Below are positions 12,194-19,639 of a stretch of 64,000 nucleotides of DNA, one piece after another. How positions within the stretch are numbered: the first letter of the stretch is position 1; the number at the start of each line of letters is the position of its first letter. Source of the DNA: an uncultured Cohaesibacter sp. (GTDB lineage: Bacteria > Pseudomonadota > Alphaproteobacteria > Rhizobiales > Cohaesibacteraceae); NCBI RefSeq assembly GCF_963682185.1, contig NZ_OY821667.1, forward strand, positions 2,492,501 to 2,556,500, given 5' to 3'. Under the pieces are notes generated by a model that saw nothing but the letters and a program-made list of their open reading frames with translations, was not told the DNA's origin and ran no database searches. The translations under genes and the position numbers were made by a program.

Positions 12194-13099
12194 CTATTCT
12201 TTCTTTAGATGATGGACATTCAAAATACCGATTTCATCGAGATACGAGGGCCAATGGCCCCAAATTTGCTCCGGGTTCCACCAGTCGACAGGATGTTCCT
12301 TAAGCCAACTTCTATATTTTGTCCGCTTTTCAATGGGCAGTATCTTCAATGCGGCAGGGAGTGACCTTCTAGAGACAGAATCCATAAACAGCTCCCAGAT
12401 ATAGGGTTTAGGCTCAAATTCGGGAGATGGCGGATCCGATATAACCAGCTGAAGACTCGTGAACGGGTTAGCTATCGTAGGCAGGTCTGACAAAGGCTTT
12501 TTAAGAGATCTTTGGATCCTTTCAATCCGTGTTCCTTCAAACTCTTTGCTAAATTGGTTCTTGTTTTTTCTCTTGGCCCAACGGTCATAGATACGAGTTT
12601 GATTGCCAGTCCTCTTTCCGAGGTAAAGCGTTTCAAGCTTACCTCCCTTCCCCCAAGTTTGCACTGATGTCACTTGCTGGGGCAAAACATGGAAGCTTCC
12701 AATATCAATCTTGGGAATATCGACGCTGACCTCAAACATCGAGACCTTGCCATAGAACTTAACCGTTTCCCATCCATTCGGCAGCAACTTCATGATGCAA
12801 GTGTGCAGCTTCTCCATTCCCTTCAAACCAATCGCTGCAGGAGAAAACTCTAATCGGATCTTTGCCGCCTGCTTCTTATAGTGTTTGAATGAGATATGAG
12901 GAAGCTGTTCATCCTTAGTTTCGGAGAGAAGAATTATCCGTTTTGCAACTTTGTATTCGCTTCCCTTTTTGGTGGCGTTAGCAAAAAGAGTATTATTATC
13001 TATGTTATCGGAGAACTTTTCATAAATTTGGTGAGCCGTCTCGCCTTCAGGGATGTCTGCAACGATACTGATCCGATCTATGAATGGCTTTATTTGACT
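12194..13099 (-). CDS. Rep_trans-like replication initiation protein, start unresolved
   Basis: The C-terminal part resembles the replication initiation factor family (Rep_trans; rolling-circle type): SMFEVSVDIPKI, then TLYLGKRTGNQTRIYDRW and GTRIERIQRSL. The first usable conventional start in this frame is a TTG at 12826 (210 residues), but the same frame stays open to 13249 and encodes protein-like sequence (IKPFIDRISIVADIP at about 13090; KIRLEFSPAAIG just before 12826). No ATG, GTG or TTG occurs in frame between 12827 and 13249, so either the 5' end has shifted frame or the gene is broken. A 13-codon ATG frame at about 13182-13144 in another phase could be the lost beginning. The coordinates give the part I believe is coding. 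Confidence 0.5.
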   Translation of the reverse strand, partial: SQIKPFIDRISIVADIPEGETAHQIYEKFSDNIDNNTLFANATKKGSEYKVAKRIILLSETKDEQLPHISFKHYKKQAAKIRLEFSPAAIGLKGMEKLHTCIMKLLPNGWETVKFYGKVSMFEVSVDIPKIDIGSFHVLPQQVTSVQTWGKGGKLETLYLGKRTGNQTRIYDRWAKRKNKNQFSKEFEGTRIERIQRSLKKPLSDLPTIANPFTSLQLVISDPPSPEFEPKPYIWELFMDSVSRRSLPAALKILPIEKRTKYRSWLKEHPVDWWNPEQIWGHWPSYLDEIGILNVHHLKKE

Positions 13100-13310
13100 A
13101 CTATCTGGGTGAACTTGCTCCTGTGTCTCGTGATTATCCCCTAGGGTTTGGGCCTTGTTAGAGAGTGCATCTGCACTTCCATATTTGGGATGATGTGACG
13201 ATGGGAAGTTCTGCGAACCGGATTTGTTTTTTGGTCGGAATCTTGATTTTTATACTCATCCACCCGTCCCCTCCTTGGGATGGTCTTTGTTTCCAACAGA
13301 TCCGCTCTCA

Positions 13311-13604
13311 TCACAAAAGATCTTTATACTTGAGGGGCCGCCGTGCAGACCGGTAGACGCGCAGGATATAGACTGTATCGCGCCAAACATGATAAGGGAC
13401 GACATATCCGTATTTCGGAACTACAATCTCGCGAACATCTTCATGCGGGGTCGCCCTCCCGATATCGACATTGTCAGCGATTTGCCTGATGCTTCGTTCC
13501 AATTCCGATAAAACATTCCTTAGGCCCGCAGGAGATCTGGAAGCCAGATATTCCCGCAATTCCTCCAAGTCACCAATAGCGCCGGATGTGAATTCAATCT
13601 TCAT
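13311..13604 (-). CDS. ParE/RelE-family toxin
   Basis: Type II toxin of 97 residues, the size of ParE/RelE proteins. Family features: N-terminal MKIEFTSGAIGDLEELREYL helix-turn region, a central R-rich part, and a C-terminal VVPYHVWRDTVYILRVYRSAR strand block. ParE members poison DNA gyrase and RelE members cleave mRNA; the sequence leans to ParE but does not settle it. Its ATG overlaps the antitoxin stop by four bases (ATGA), so the pair is translationally coupled. On an island such pairs usually stabilise inheritance. Confidence 0.88.
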   Translation of the reverse strand: MKIEFTSGAIGDLEELREYLASRSPAGLRNVLSELERSIRQIADNVDIGRATPHEDVREIVVPKYGYVVPYHVWRDTVYILRVYRSARRPLKYKDLL

Positions 13605-13891
13605 AGGGCTTTCTTAATCTCATCGAGATGCCCATCGAACGATGTTTCTTCATCTGTGCCCCAGCCCTTTATCCAATCGAAGACCTGGTCAGCAGGATAG
13701 GTTGGATCACTGCGAATTGAAGCCACCGCTTCATCGAGCTCTGCATAATAGCGCTCATAATCGGAAATGTAGCGTTCAACAGCTCTATCGATCAATTGCG
13801 ACCGCGATCGCTTGGTTCGCACTGCCAGATCTTCTAGCTTCCGCTGATTTTCTTCCTGCAGACGAATTGTAGTAGGCTTTGCCAGTCCCAT
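13601..13891 (-). CDS. ribbon-helix-helix antitoxin (CopG/ParD-like)
   Basis: Protein of 96 residues from the ATG at 13891; an in-frame TTG eight codons earlier is less likely because GGAG lies 9 bases before the ATG. The N-terminus KPTTIRLQEENQRKLEDLA followed by SRSQLIDRAVERYI is a ribbon-helix-helix DNA-binding fold, and the acidic C-terminal half (DWIKGWGTDEET) should wrap and neutralise the toxin. It lies directly upstream of the toxin and behind a promoter overlapped by a perfect palindrome, consistent with autoregulation. Confidence 0.88.
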   Translation of the reverse strand: MGLAKPTTIRLQEENQRKLEDLAVRTKRSRSQLIDRAVERYISDYERYYAELDEAVASIRSDPTYPADQVFDWIKGWGTDEETSFDGHLDEIKKAL

Positions 13892-13915
13892 TATTTCGAC
13901 TCCGTTCAAAGACAA

Positions 13916-13951
13916 GTGAATACATTGTATTCACCTAACATAAAGAGTCAA
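13916..13951 (-). promoter_or_regulatory. toxin-antitoxin promoter and operator
   Basis: On the - strand TTGACT (13951-13946), a 16-base spacer and TACAAT (13929-13924) make a near-consensus sigma-70 promoter. The -10 lies inside a perfect palindrome at 13916-13934 (8-bp arms GTGAATAC/GTATTCAC, 3-base centre), the natural operator for the ribbon-helix-helix antitoxin. Confidence 0.8.
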
Positions 13952-14790
13952 ATAATTCGGCCTTTCGACGGCCAAATTTAGCTGATTTATAACCCATGAT
14001 AAGGGTGTGTTATCCCAACTGAGATGGGGGCTTGCTCGGAACACTCAAGGCAAAATTCAAAGCAAGTTTTTCAGAAAGCTACTACCTACTGCTACCCAGA
14101 TCTGCCTTTGCCGGTCAACGTCATCGAGCACGTAGCGATTGGCAAGCATTTCAACGTCTCTATCAGCAAAAAGCTGCTAGAAAGTTCCAACGGAGCTCTC
14201 TATAGCCAATATGTTGACCTCTAAGCTGGCCCCCTTTCTAATGGTACATTCGGCGTTTCCAGTGACAAAGCCTTGGGGTATCGGGAAGTGAACGTTCGCT
14301 GCTCTTTTCACGAATTCACACACTGCGGACAAAAGCTGTCGTCAGGAGCAAAGTTTCCTACTGCTGCCCTGTGCAGATAGCATTTGACTTGTCATGCCGA
14401 AAACGCAGATGGGAGGCTGCAGCAGTTAGGGCCACAGCTCTCCCTCCGATGGTGGATATGAAAGGAAAACGAAAAATCTAAGTCGAAGGACTGTATGTTG
14501 CTAAATATCAGCACGATTAAGAACAAATCTTCAATGCACTGCAAATCTGTTCATTCGTTCGGATGCCCGCTTCGTCTTGATCCTGCGGAGACAGCTTGTG
14601 TTCAGAGGGCAGGTCAACGAACAGAGACTATTGTGACAAGGCAGGTCCTACTTTGGTTCCTCAAAGTGAAGGAAACAATGGAGATCTGACAGTCGCCATG
14701 CCATGACACATCTGTGTCAGTAATTTGTTTGTTTATCGCGAAGCCGATGCCTGTTCCCACGGTTGCTCCCGGCCAAGAATTGTTGCAAGT
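13952..14790. other. long gap upstream of the cargo cassette
   Basis: Roughly 840 bases with no gene I can support. Frames at 14024-14224 and 14495-14689 lack ribosome sites and resemble no family. The one clear element is a perfect palindrome at 14704-14719. The stretch looks like decayed or spacer DNA carrying the cassette's upstream control region. Confidence 0.5.
14704..14719. promoter_or_regulatory. perfect palindrome TGACACA-TC-TGTGTCA
   Basis: Seven-base perfect arms with a two-base centre, about 110 bases before the first cassette gene. A size and symmetry typical of a dimeric repressor site; no regulator gene for it is recognisable on the island. Confidence 0.5.
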
Positions 14791-14810
14791 TGTAAAACTG
14801 ATATTTTACA
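14791..14810. promoter_or_regulatory. inverted repeat TGTAAAA-N6-TTTTACA before the cassette
   Basis: Perfect 7-bp arms immediately upstream of the AGGAGGAG ribosome site (14817-14824) of the small-protein gene. A weak promoter (TTGTTG at about 14780, TATTTT at 14802-14807) would overlap it, so it may be an operator; a short RNA hairpin is the alternative. Confidence 0.5.
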
Positions 14811-14827
14811 TCTTTTAGGAGGAGTTA

Positions 14828-15190
14828 ATGGGAAGTACCGGATCCGGCATTTTTTCAGATTGTTCGGGCTCGCGGAACAATGACGGAACAGGAGGAACCA
14901 GCGGGGTCGATCGTTGTCGACAGGCTTTCTCATGTTCTCTTGAAGAGATAGAGCTGTGTGATTACTTCAAAACGCGTGCTGCCTTGCCCCCTGTTGGAAC
15001 TGAGTTGGTGATCGTACACCAAAAGCGTCTTTTTGCTGCCACTCAGCAGGGTGTAAAAGTTGGAGCATTACCTACCAGCTTTAATTATCTCGCAGCCTGC
15101 ATGAAGGACGGTCTTTCCTATGTAGGCGTCGTTACGGCTTCCACGATATTGCCAATACCATTGGTATCTGCGGACTTCACAGCTCAGTGA
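14828..15190 (+). CDS. small protein with MGSTGSG N-terminus, candidate modification substrate
   Basis: A protein of 120 residues with an excellent ribosome site (AGGAGGAG, 3 bases before the ATG). Residues 1-28 are Gly/Ser/Asn-rich and probably disordered, beginning MGSTGSG, so methionine removal would expose an N-terminal Gly. Residues 29-115 look folded: DRCRQAFSCSLEEIELCDYF, PPVGTELVIVHQKRLFA, then VGALPTSFNYLAACMKDGLSYVG. I do not recognise a named family. It is first in a four-gene run with a kinase/deoxyribosyltransferase, a QueC-like enzyme and a DNA-glycosylase-like protein. QatB, partner of QueC-like QatC in the Qat system, also has a short Gly/Ser-rich start, so this protein may be what the QueC-like enzyme modifies; that is inference. 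Confidence 0.75.
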   Translation: MGSTGSGIFSDCSGSRNNDGTGGTSGVDRCRQAFSCSLEEIELCDYFKTRAALPPVGTELVIVHQKRLFAATQQGVKVGALPTSFNYLAACMKDGLSYVGVVTASTILPIPLVSADFTAQ

Positions 15191-15199
15191 GTATCTTAC

Positions 15200-16522
15200 A
15201 TGTTACCCCTATTGCTCGTCGGCGAGATCATTGTCGACTTCACTGCAGCCCGCCCCGGCGCCGAATGTAAGTTACGACTGGGTGGTATAGTTCACGCAGC
15301 TCGTGGGTTATGGGCAAGCAGCATTGATTATGCTGTTGCGGCTGTTTGCCCACATTATGTTGTTGATCAGGCAGAACGGTATCTCAACGCCCACGGGTGT
15401 CATGAATTTGTCTGGCTTGGAGAAGTAACCGGGGCTCCTGGTGTCATGGTGATAATTGACCCGACGGAAGTCGCTGATCAAGGATATGAGGATTTGCTCC
15501 GTGGTGAGAAAGAAATCACTATTCACGAAGTCGGGAATTCGCTAGATGCGTATCGAGAGGTTCTGATTTTTCCAGGAGACTTCGATCTCGCGCAGCTTCG
15601 AAGCGTCTTTTCTAGTCAGGCACGCTTCAGTTTCGATATAGCATATGACACGGAGGATCTGTCCGTTCTGGCGCCGTTTGAGGGCAGTATCAATTCAATC
15701 GTGATTTCTACGTCGTCTCCGCTCTTCATGCGCGTCGGATCAGAAAATATTGATGGTATGTTGCCTCTTATCGAAAAACTGGGTGCTGACGTTTTCCTCC
15801 TTAAAGAAAACCGGGGTGGGAGTCGTCTCTTCAACCTTTCAAACAGTTCTGTCGAAGCAATACCCGCTCAGTTGTCCGTCACGGTTAATTCCGTAGGAGT
15901 TGGCGATGTCTATACCGCCGTCATGGTTGGGTTGTCAGGGAGCTCATGGGAAGACGCCGCATGGAGGGGGGCCAGTGCTGCGACAGCCTATTCACAAACC
16001 ACCTATCCGGATGATTTCAAGCGGGAAGTAGAACGATCGTTCAGACTGTCAATAGATGAGCTACGCGATCTCGGAGGCACGATCTTGCCGTGGCACACAA
16101 GGCGACAGACTTCCATTTATCTGGCCGCTCCAGATTTTTCGTATATTGACAAACCTGAAATCGATCGGGCAATTGAAGCCCTGAGATACCACAATTTTGA
16201 TGTGAGACGCCCCATCAAGGAGAATGGCGAGCTTCCACTCGATAGCTCGGACGCTGTTTTAAGACAGACATTCTCTAAAGATCTTCGTATTCTTGACGAG
16301 TGTGCGGTCGTGTTTGCTGTTCCACTGGGTAGAGATCCGGGAACCTTGGTTGAGATGGGCTACGCCGTTGCAAGGAAGCTGCCAGTTATTACGTTCGATC
16401 CACGCGGTGAAAACCATAACACAATGGTCGTCGGCGGAAGCGTTTGCTATTCTGATAACCTGGATCAATGCTTGAACGGCCTGTTCGAAGCCGTTTCCAA
16501 ACTCTGGATGGCACAGCAATGA
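15200..16522 (+). CDS. PfkB-type kinase / nucleoside 2-deoxyribosyltransferase fusion
   Basis: Protein of 440 residues with two parts. Residues 1-285 resemble a PfkB/ribokinase domain: VGEIIVDF at the start, PGDFDL near 125, and the GVGD anion-hole/catalytic motif at 233-236 (usually GAGD). Residues 300-440 resemble nucleoside 2-deoxyribosyltransferase: IYLAAPDF at 306-313, DEC at 366-368, and GRDPGTLVEMGYA at 378-390 with the candidate nucleophile Glu385. Known activities of the two families are nucleoside or sugar phosphorylation and exchange of bases on deoxyribosides; together they suggest processing of a (deoxy)nucleoside or modified base. Its stop overlaps the next start (ATGA), so the two are co-translated. 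Confidence 0.82.
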   Translation: MLPLLLVGEIIVDFTAARPGAECKLRLGGIVHAARGLWASSIDYAVAAVCPHYVVDQAERYLNAHGCHEFVWLGEVTGAPGVMVIIDPTEVADQGYEDLLRGEKEITIHEVGNSLDAYREVLIFPGDFDLAQLRSVFSSQARFSFDIAYDTEDLSVLAPFEGSINSIVISTSSPLFMRVGSENIDGMLPLIEKLGADVFLLKENRGGSRLFNLSNSSVEAIPAQLSVTVNSVGVGDVYTAVMVGLSGSSWEDAAWRGASAATAYSQTTYPDDFKREVERSFRLSIDELRDLGGTILPWHTRRQTSIYLAAPDFSYIDKPEIDRAIEALRYHNFDVRRPIKENGELPLDSSDAVLRQTFSKDLRILDECAVVFAVPLGRDPGTLVEMGYAVARKLPVITFDPRGENHNTMVVGGSVCYSDNLDQCLNGLFEAVSKLWMAQQ

Positions 16523-17160
16523 AAAAAGCGGTTCTTCTTGCTTCGGGCGGCCTTGACTCAACTACCGTCGCTTATGGTCTATTCGCAGATGGTATCGATG
16601 TGTTTCCTCTATTCTTTGACTACGGCCAGCACTGTGTCGAGACGGAATGGGGCAGGGTCAACGAAGTTCTACCGCGCGACATGAGAAGCCCCGAACGCTG
16701 TGATATTTCTGATATTTTCAAAGGATCTACATCTCGCCTTATAAAGGAAGCAAACCTTTGGGAAGACAATGTCGCTGACGACGATTTGTACGTGCCATAT
16801 CGGACGCTGCTATTCTTCGCGGCGGCGGCGGCTCGGGCCCAGACGCTGGGTATTTTTGATGTTTATACGGGTTTCATTAATAGTAACCACGCCAAGGAAA
16901 TTGACTGCACAGCCGAGTTCATGAATCAAATGGACGGCTTGATCGATAATATCGGTCCTGTCCGTTTCACCTCTCCATTCCGCTTTTCATCAAAAACCAC
17001 TGTTGTCGAGGAGGCGCTGCGTCGCGGTGTTCCTATCGGCCGCACATTTTCGTGCCAAGCTGCAAGCGATTTCCCCTGTGGGGCCTGCCCGAATTGCGTT
17101 GAGCGCCTTCATGCGTTAAAGGATGCTGCTGTCGTAATCTCTAAAGCTCAGGTCGACTAA
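16519..17160 (+). CDS. QueC-like 7-deazaguanine PP-loop enzyme
   Basis: Protein of 213 residues starting at the ATG that overlaps the upstream stop. PP-loop SGGLDS at 9-14, the YVPYRT block at 91-96 (canonical YVPFRN) and four zinc-ligand cysteines at 179, 187, 190 and 193 (SC...PCGACPNC) match QueC, which converts carboxy-deazaguanine to the cyano form through an amide in queuosine synthesis. The usual YPDCRPEF block is replaced by EIDCTAEF, and no queD, queE or queF is nearby, so housekeeping queuosine synthesis is unlikely. QueC-like proteins serve as Cap9 in type IV CBASS and QatC in Qat. I infer a specialised deazaguanine-conjugating or base-modifying role here. Confidence 0.85.
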   Translation: MKKAVLLASGGLDSTTVAYGLFADGIDVFPLFFDYGQHCVETEWGRVNEVLPRDMRSPERCDISDIFKGSTSRLIKEANLWEDNVADDDLYVPYRTLLFFAAAAARAQTLGIFDVYTGFINSNHAKEIDCTAEFMNQMDGLIDNIGPVRFTSPFRFSSKTTVVEEALRRGVPIGRTFSCQAASDFPCGACPNCVERLHALKDAAVVISKAQVD

Positions 17161-17161
17161 A

Positions 17162-17812
17162 ATGCATTCTTCTGCGATACATATGCTAGTTTCTGCTCGT
17201 CGCGTGGCGAATTACGCCCTTGAGGTCGGAGCCGATATCAACGGAGAGGCGATTCGCCCCTCTTGCCAGCATATGGGTGCCATCGTAGCGGACTGCATTC
17301 TGCAGGCGGGCCTAAATTACAGGTCCGTCGTTCTTCCTCGCGTCTCGGCTATTCTAGAGGACTTTCCCGGTCTTGATTGTACTTCCGAACTTGTAGCTCT
17401 CGTTGGGCGAGGAGAAACCGATCGCTTCCTAAACTGGGGCCATCACGAAAAAATCGATCGCTTCAACGCGCTTGTCGGCTTCCTGAGCGAGCGCTCTGTA
17501 GAGAATGCGGCTACTTTAAAGGATCATTTGCAAGAGGCATCCTTCGTAGACGCCTTGCTTGGCGTGAGGGGAGTAGGTCCGAAAACTATTGACTATATGC
17601 AATGCTTGGTTGGCATCGACTCTATTGCGGTAGACAGGCACGTGCGAACCTTTGCTAAACGTGTCGGCGTCGTTGAGGAAGATTACGATTTCCTAAAATC
17701 GGTCTTCTGCTATGCCGCCGACCTGCTGTCTGTATCCCGTCGTGAATTCGATGCTTGGGTTTGGCGATGGGAGACATCGGCAACCAACCCACAGCTAGGG
17801 TTTTCCTTCTAA
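17162..17812 (+). CDS. helix-hairpin-helix DNA glycosylase-like protein (OGG/EndoIII fold)
   Basis: Protein of 216 residues beginning one base after the QueC-like stop codon. The HhH motif GVRGVGPKTIDYM (134-146) has Lys141 where OGG1 keeps its Schiff-base lysine, and AVDRHVRTF supplies Asp158 at the conserved GPD aspartate. No iron-sulfur cysteine cluster follows, unlike EndoIII/MutY. The N-terminal half (DINGEAIRPSCQHMGAIVAD) is peculiar to this group. The family excises damaged or modified bases; an OGG-like protein also accompanies QueC in type IV CBASS (Cap11). It could act on a modified nucleobase made by its neighbours, or on phage DNA. Last gene of the + strand cassette. Confidence 0.82.
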   Translation: MHSSAIHMLVSARRVANYALEVGADINGEAIRPSCQHMGAIVADCILQAGLNYRSVVLPRVSAILEDFPGLDCTSELVALVGRGETDRFLNWGHHEKIDRFNALVGFLSERSVENAATLKDHLQEASFVDALLGVRGVGPKTIDYMQCLVGIDSIAVDRHVRTFAKRVGVVEEDYDFLKSVFCYAADLLSVSRREFDAWVWRWETSATNPQLGFSF

Positions 17813-17920
17813 CCGAAATCCGAGATGTCTTCCATTTGTTCTGTCATGCTGACGTATGGCACTTCCTCTAGTGCCTATGATCGCAAAGTGGAGTGTTTCT
17901 ATGCTGACCTGTGTAGAGGA

Positions 17921-19393
17921 TTAGATCGGCTTGAACATGCTCTCTGCAGAATCGGATCGGAGCCTCGCCCAAAACTCCACAGCATACCTATCCGTCATAC
18001 CAGCCACGAAATCGCAAATATGGCGCGCCTTCAGAGCCTCGTCACCTGCGTCTTGTACCTGTTTGCGCACGTCATCGGGCATAAGCAAATAACCATTTTC
18101 TTTTTGAAGAGCATCGAAAATGTCGCTAACGAGCTCGGTTCCGCGATACTCGCCGAGCTTGACACGGTTCGAGTGAATGGTTGACAAATAGGTATATTGT
18201 TTGAGAATTTCGACCTTAACCCTCGTCTCTTGGTCCAGCTTTGCAATTGACAGCGCCGGAAACTCGGCATTGATTGACAAAGTGACGTCATTGATAAACT
18301 CATGGACCAATTCCGATGATAGCTGCATCCTTTTGCCGGCATCCATATTGAGATCGCGAGAAGCTCTCATCGCATGTATAAAGTTTGCGATGTGCTGCTG
18401 CTGGCGCTCGTCGTCGTTGTCATCATGCGAAGTCTTTTGTTTGACATCGACGACTTGGGGTTCATCACCCAATTGCTTTGATTCCTCTGTTGCAAATATG
18501 TCGCTGAAGATGGCAACAAACGTGGCCTGAACATCGTCCTTGTCTACGGTTCTATCTATCCCTGCCTTATTCAGCTCCTTGTTCACGTCCGCCGCAACCA
18601 ATGCCGCCATTTCATCGTCGGTCGATAATATAGAAGCTGGCGTGAGAAAGCCTGCCTTGAGGCTGTCCTCTAGATCGTAAACCGAGTAAGCGATATCGTC
18701 CGCGATATCCATGATCGCGCATTCGACTGTCTTGAACTTGCTCCCTTTAGGTGGCTCCTGTACTCCAAGCACTTTGCATTTTATTTCATCCACGATCTCA
18801 GCTTCGGAGGCGTAGTACCCTTTTTGTAGTTTTGCGCCCGCTGGCCGACTGATAGCTATCTCCTCGTCATATTTCAAAATAGCAGCCAATGTCCGAAAGC
18901 AAAGATTCATGCCTGCGCGCAAATCGCCACCTTTTGGCGTTTTGTATTGAGCCTTTTTCTCAAGGCGGCTCAGAATACGAAGTGTCTGGGCGTTGCCTTC
19001 GAACCCTCCATACTTCTTCATTTTTTCGTCGAGAGCGCGTTCGCCGTTGTGGCCGAACGGTGGATGACCGATATCGTGAACGAGGCCTGCCGCCGCGCAA
19101 AGCCTGCTGTCAATTTTTTTCTCGCCTAGCTGCTCTTCGTAGATATGATTTAGACGGTCTGCGATTCCTTCAGCGATTTGCGCAACTTCAAGCGAGTGTG
19201 TAAGTCGATTACGGAAGAAGTCTGACTCATGTCCTGGGAAGACTTGGGTTTTTCCTTGCAGCCGCCTGAAGCTTGCACTGTGAATAATTCGACCGTAATC
19301 ACGAACAAAAGCGGGCCGCCAGGGATCAGGCTCCTCAATCTCTCCGTTCTGACGGTGAAAATCTTGTTTGCTGTACATCTTTTTGGACATCAT
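17921..19393 (-). CDS. HD-domain deoxynucleoside triphosphate triphosphohydrolase (dGTPase family)
   Basis: Protein of 490 residues that should hydrolyse dNTPs to deoxynucleoside and tripolyphosphate. Visible: YGRIIHSASFRRLQGKTQVF (33-52), RNRLTHSLEV with metal-ligand His66, and VHDIGHPPFGHNGE with the HD pair at 106-107 and His115. Lengths of 440-500 are normal. Such enzymes are known antiviral effectors that deplete dNTPs during phage infection, and SAMHD1 is the human analogue. It converges on the QueC-like cassette and follows a 48-residue gene by eight bases without a good ribosome site of its own, implying coupled translation. Starts at 19393, 19390 or 19378 are all possible. Confidence 0.9.
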   Translation of the reverse strand: MMSKKMYSKQDFHRQNGEIEEPDPWRPAFVRDYGRIIHSASFRRLQGKTQVFPGHESDFFRNRLTHSLEVAQIAEGIADRLNHIYEEQLGEKKIDSRLCAAAGLVHDIGHPPFGHNGERALDEKMKKYGGFEGNAQTLRILSRLEKKAQYKTPKGGDLRAGMNLCFRTLAAILKYDEEIAISRPAGAKLQKGYYASEAEIVDEIKCKVLGVQEPPKGSKFKTVECAIMDIADDIAYSVYDLEDSLKAGFLTPASILSTDDEMAALVAADVNKELNKAGIDRTVDKDDVQATFVAIFSDIFATEESKQLGDEPQVVDVKQKTSHDDNDDERQQQHIANFIHAMRASRDLNMDAGKRMQLSSELVHEFINDVTLSINAEFPALSIAKLDQETRVKVEILKQYTYLSTIHSNRVKLGEYRGTELVSDIFDALQKENGYLLMPDDVRKQVQDAGDEALKARHICDFVAGMTDRYAVEFWARLRSDSAESMFKPI

Positions 19394-19401
19394 TAGAGGA
19401 C

Positions 19402-19548
19402 CTAGGACCGCACCAGAGCTATTTTTTGTGCTTCCTTTTTAACTTCCGCCGCGCGCTTAAGCTCTAGCCCGAGCCGCACTGCTTTGATAACACTCTCCTG
19501 CTTCGCTTCGGCCGCCTTACGGGCTGCGATTACTGCTTTGTATGCCAT
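19402..19548 (-). CDS. 48-residue lysine/alanine-rich helical peptide
   Basis: Very short gene with a strong ribosome site (AGGAGCAGAAA before the ATG). The product, beginning MAYKAVIAARKAAEAK, is Ala/Lys/Glu-rich, predicted wholly helical and basic, with no membrane span. It resembles no family I know. Its stop lies eight bases before the dNTPase start, so it probably sets translation of that enzyme, or regulates it as a small binding partner. The frame can be extended upstream by 12 codons, but the ribosome site picks this ATG. Confidence 0.6.
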   Translation of the reverse strand: MAYKAVIAARKAAEAKQESVIKAVRLGLELKRAAEVKKEAQKIALVRS

Positions 19549-19639
19549 TTTCTGCTCCTGCTTAGCTCCTAGAATGAGGTACAAAGAACCTGCGCTTTAT
19601 TGATTAACGTTTGGTTTACTATATTTGTCTTTGTAAAGA

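Noticed and set aside
12896-13144. 82-codon hydrophobic + strand frame
   Set aside because: It is antisense to the open 5' part of the Rep-like frame, whose translation is far more protein-like.
14024-14224. 66-codon + strand frame on the island
   Set aside because: No ribosome site and no recognisable pattern; left as part of the gap.
14495-14689. 64-codon + strand frame before the cassette
   Set aside because: No ribosome site, no homology signal, Cys/Arg-biased composition of non-coding type.
16519-17160. Housekeeping queC of queuosine synthesis
   Set aside because: On an island, without queD/queE/queF neighbours, and with the YPDCRPEF block altered.
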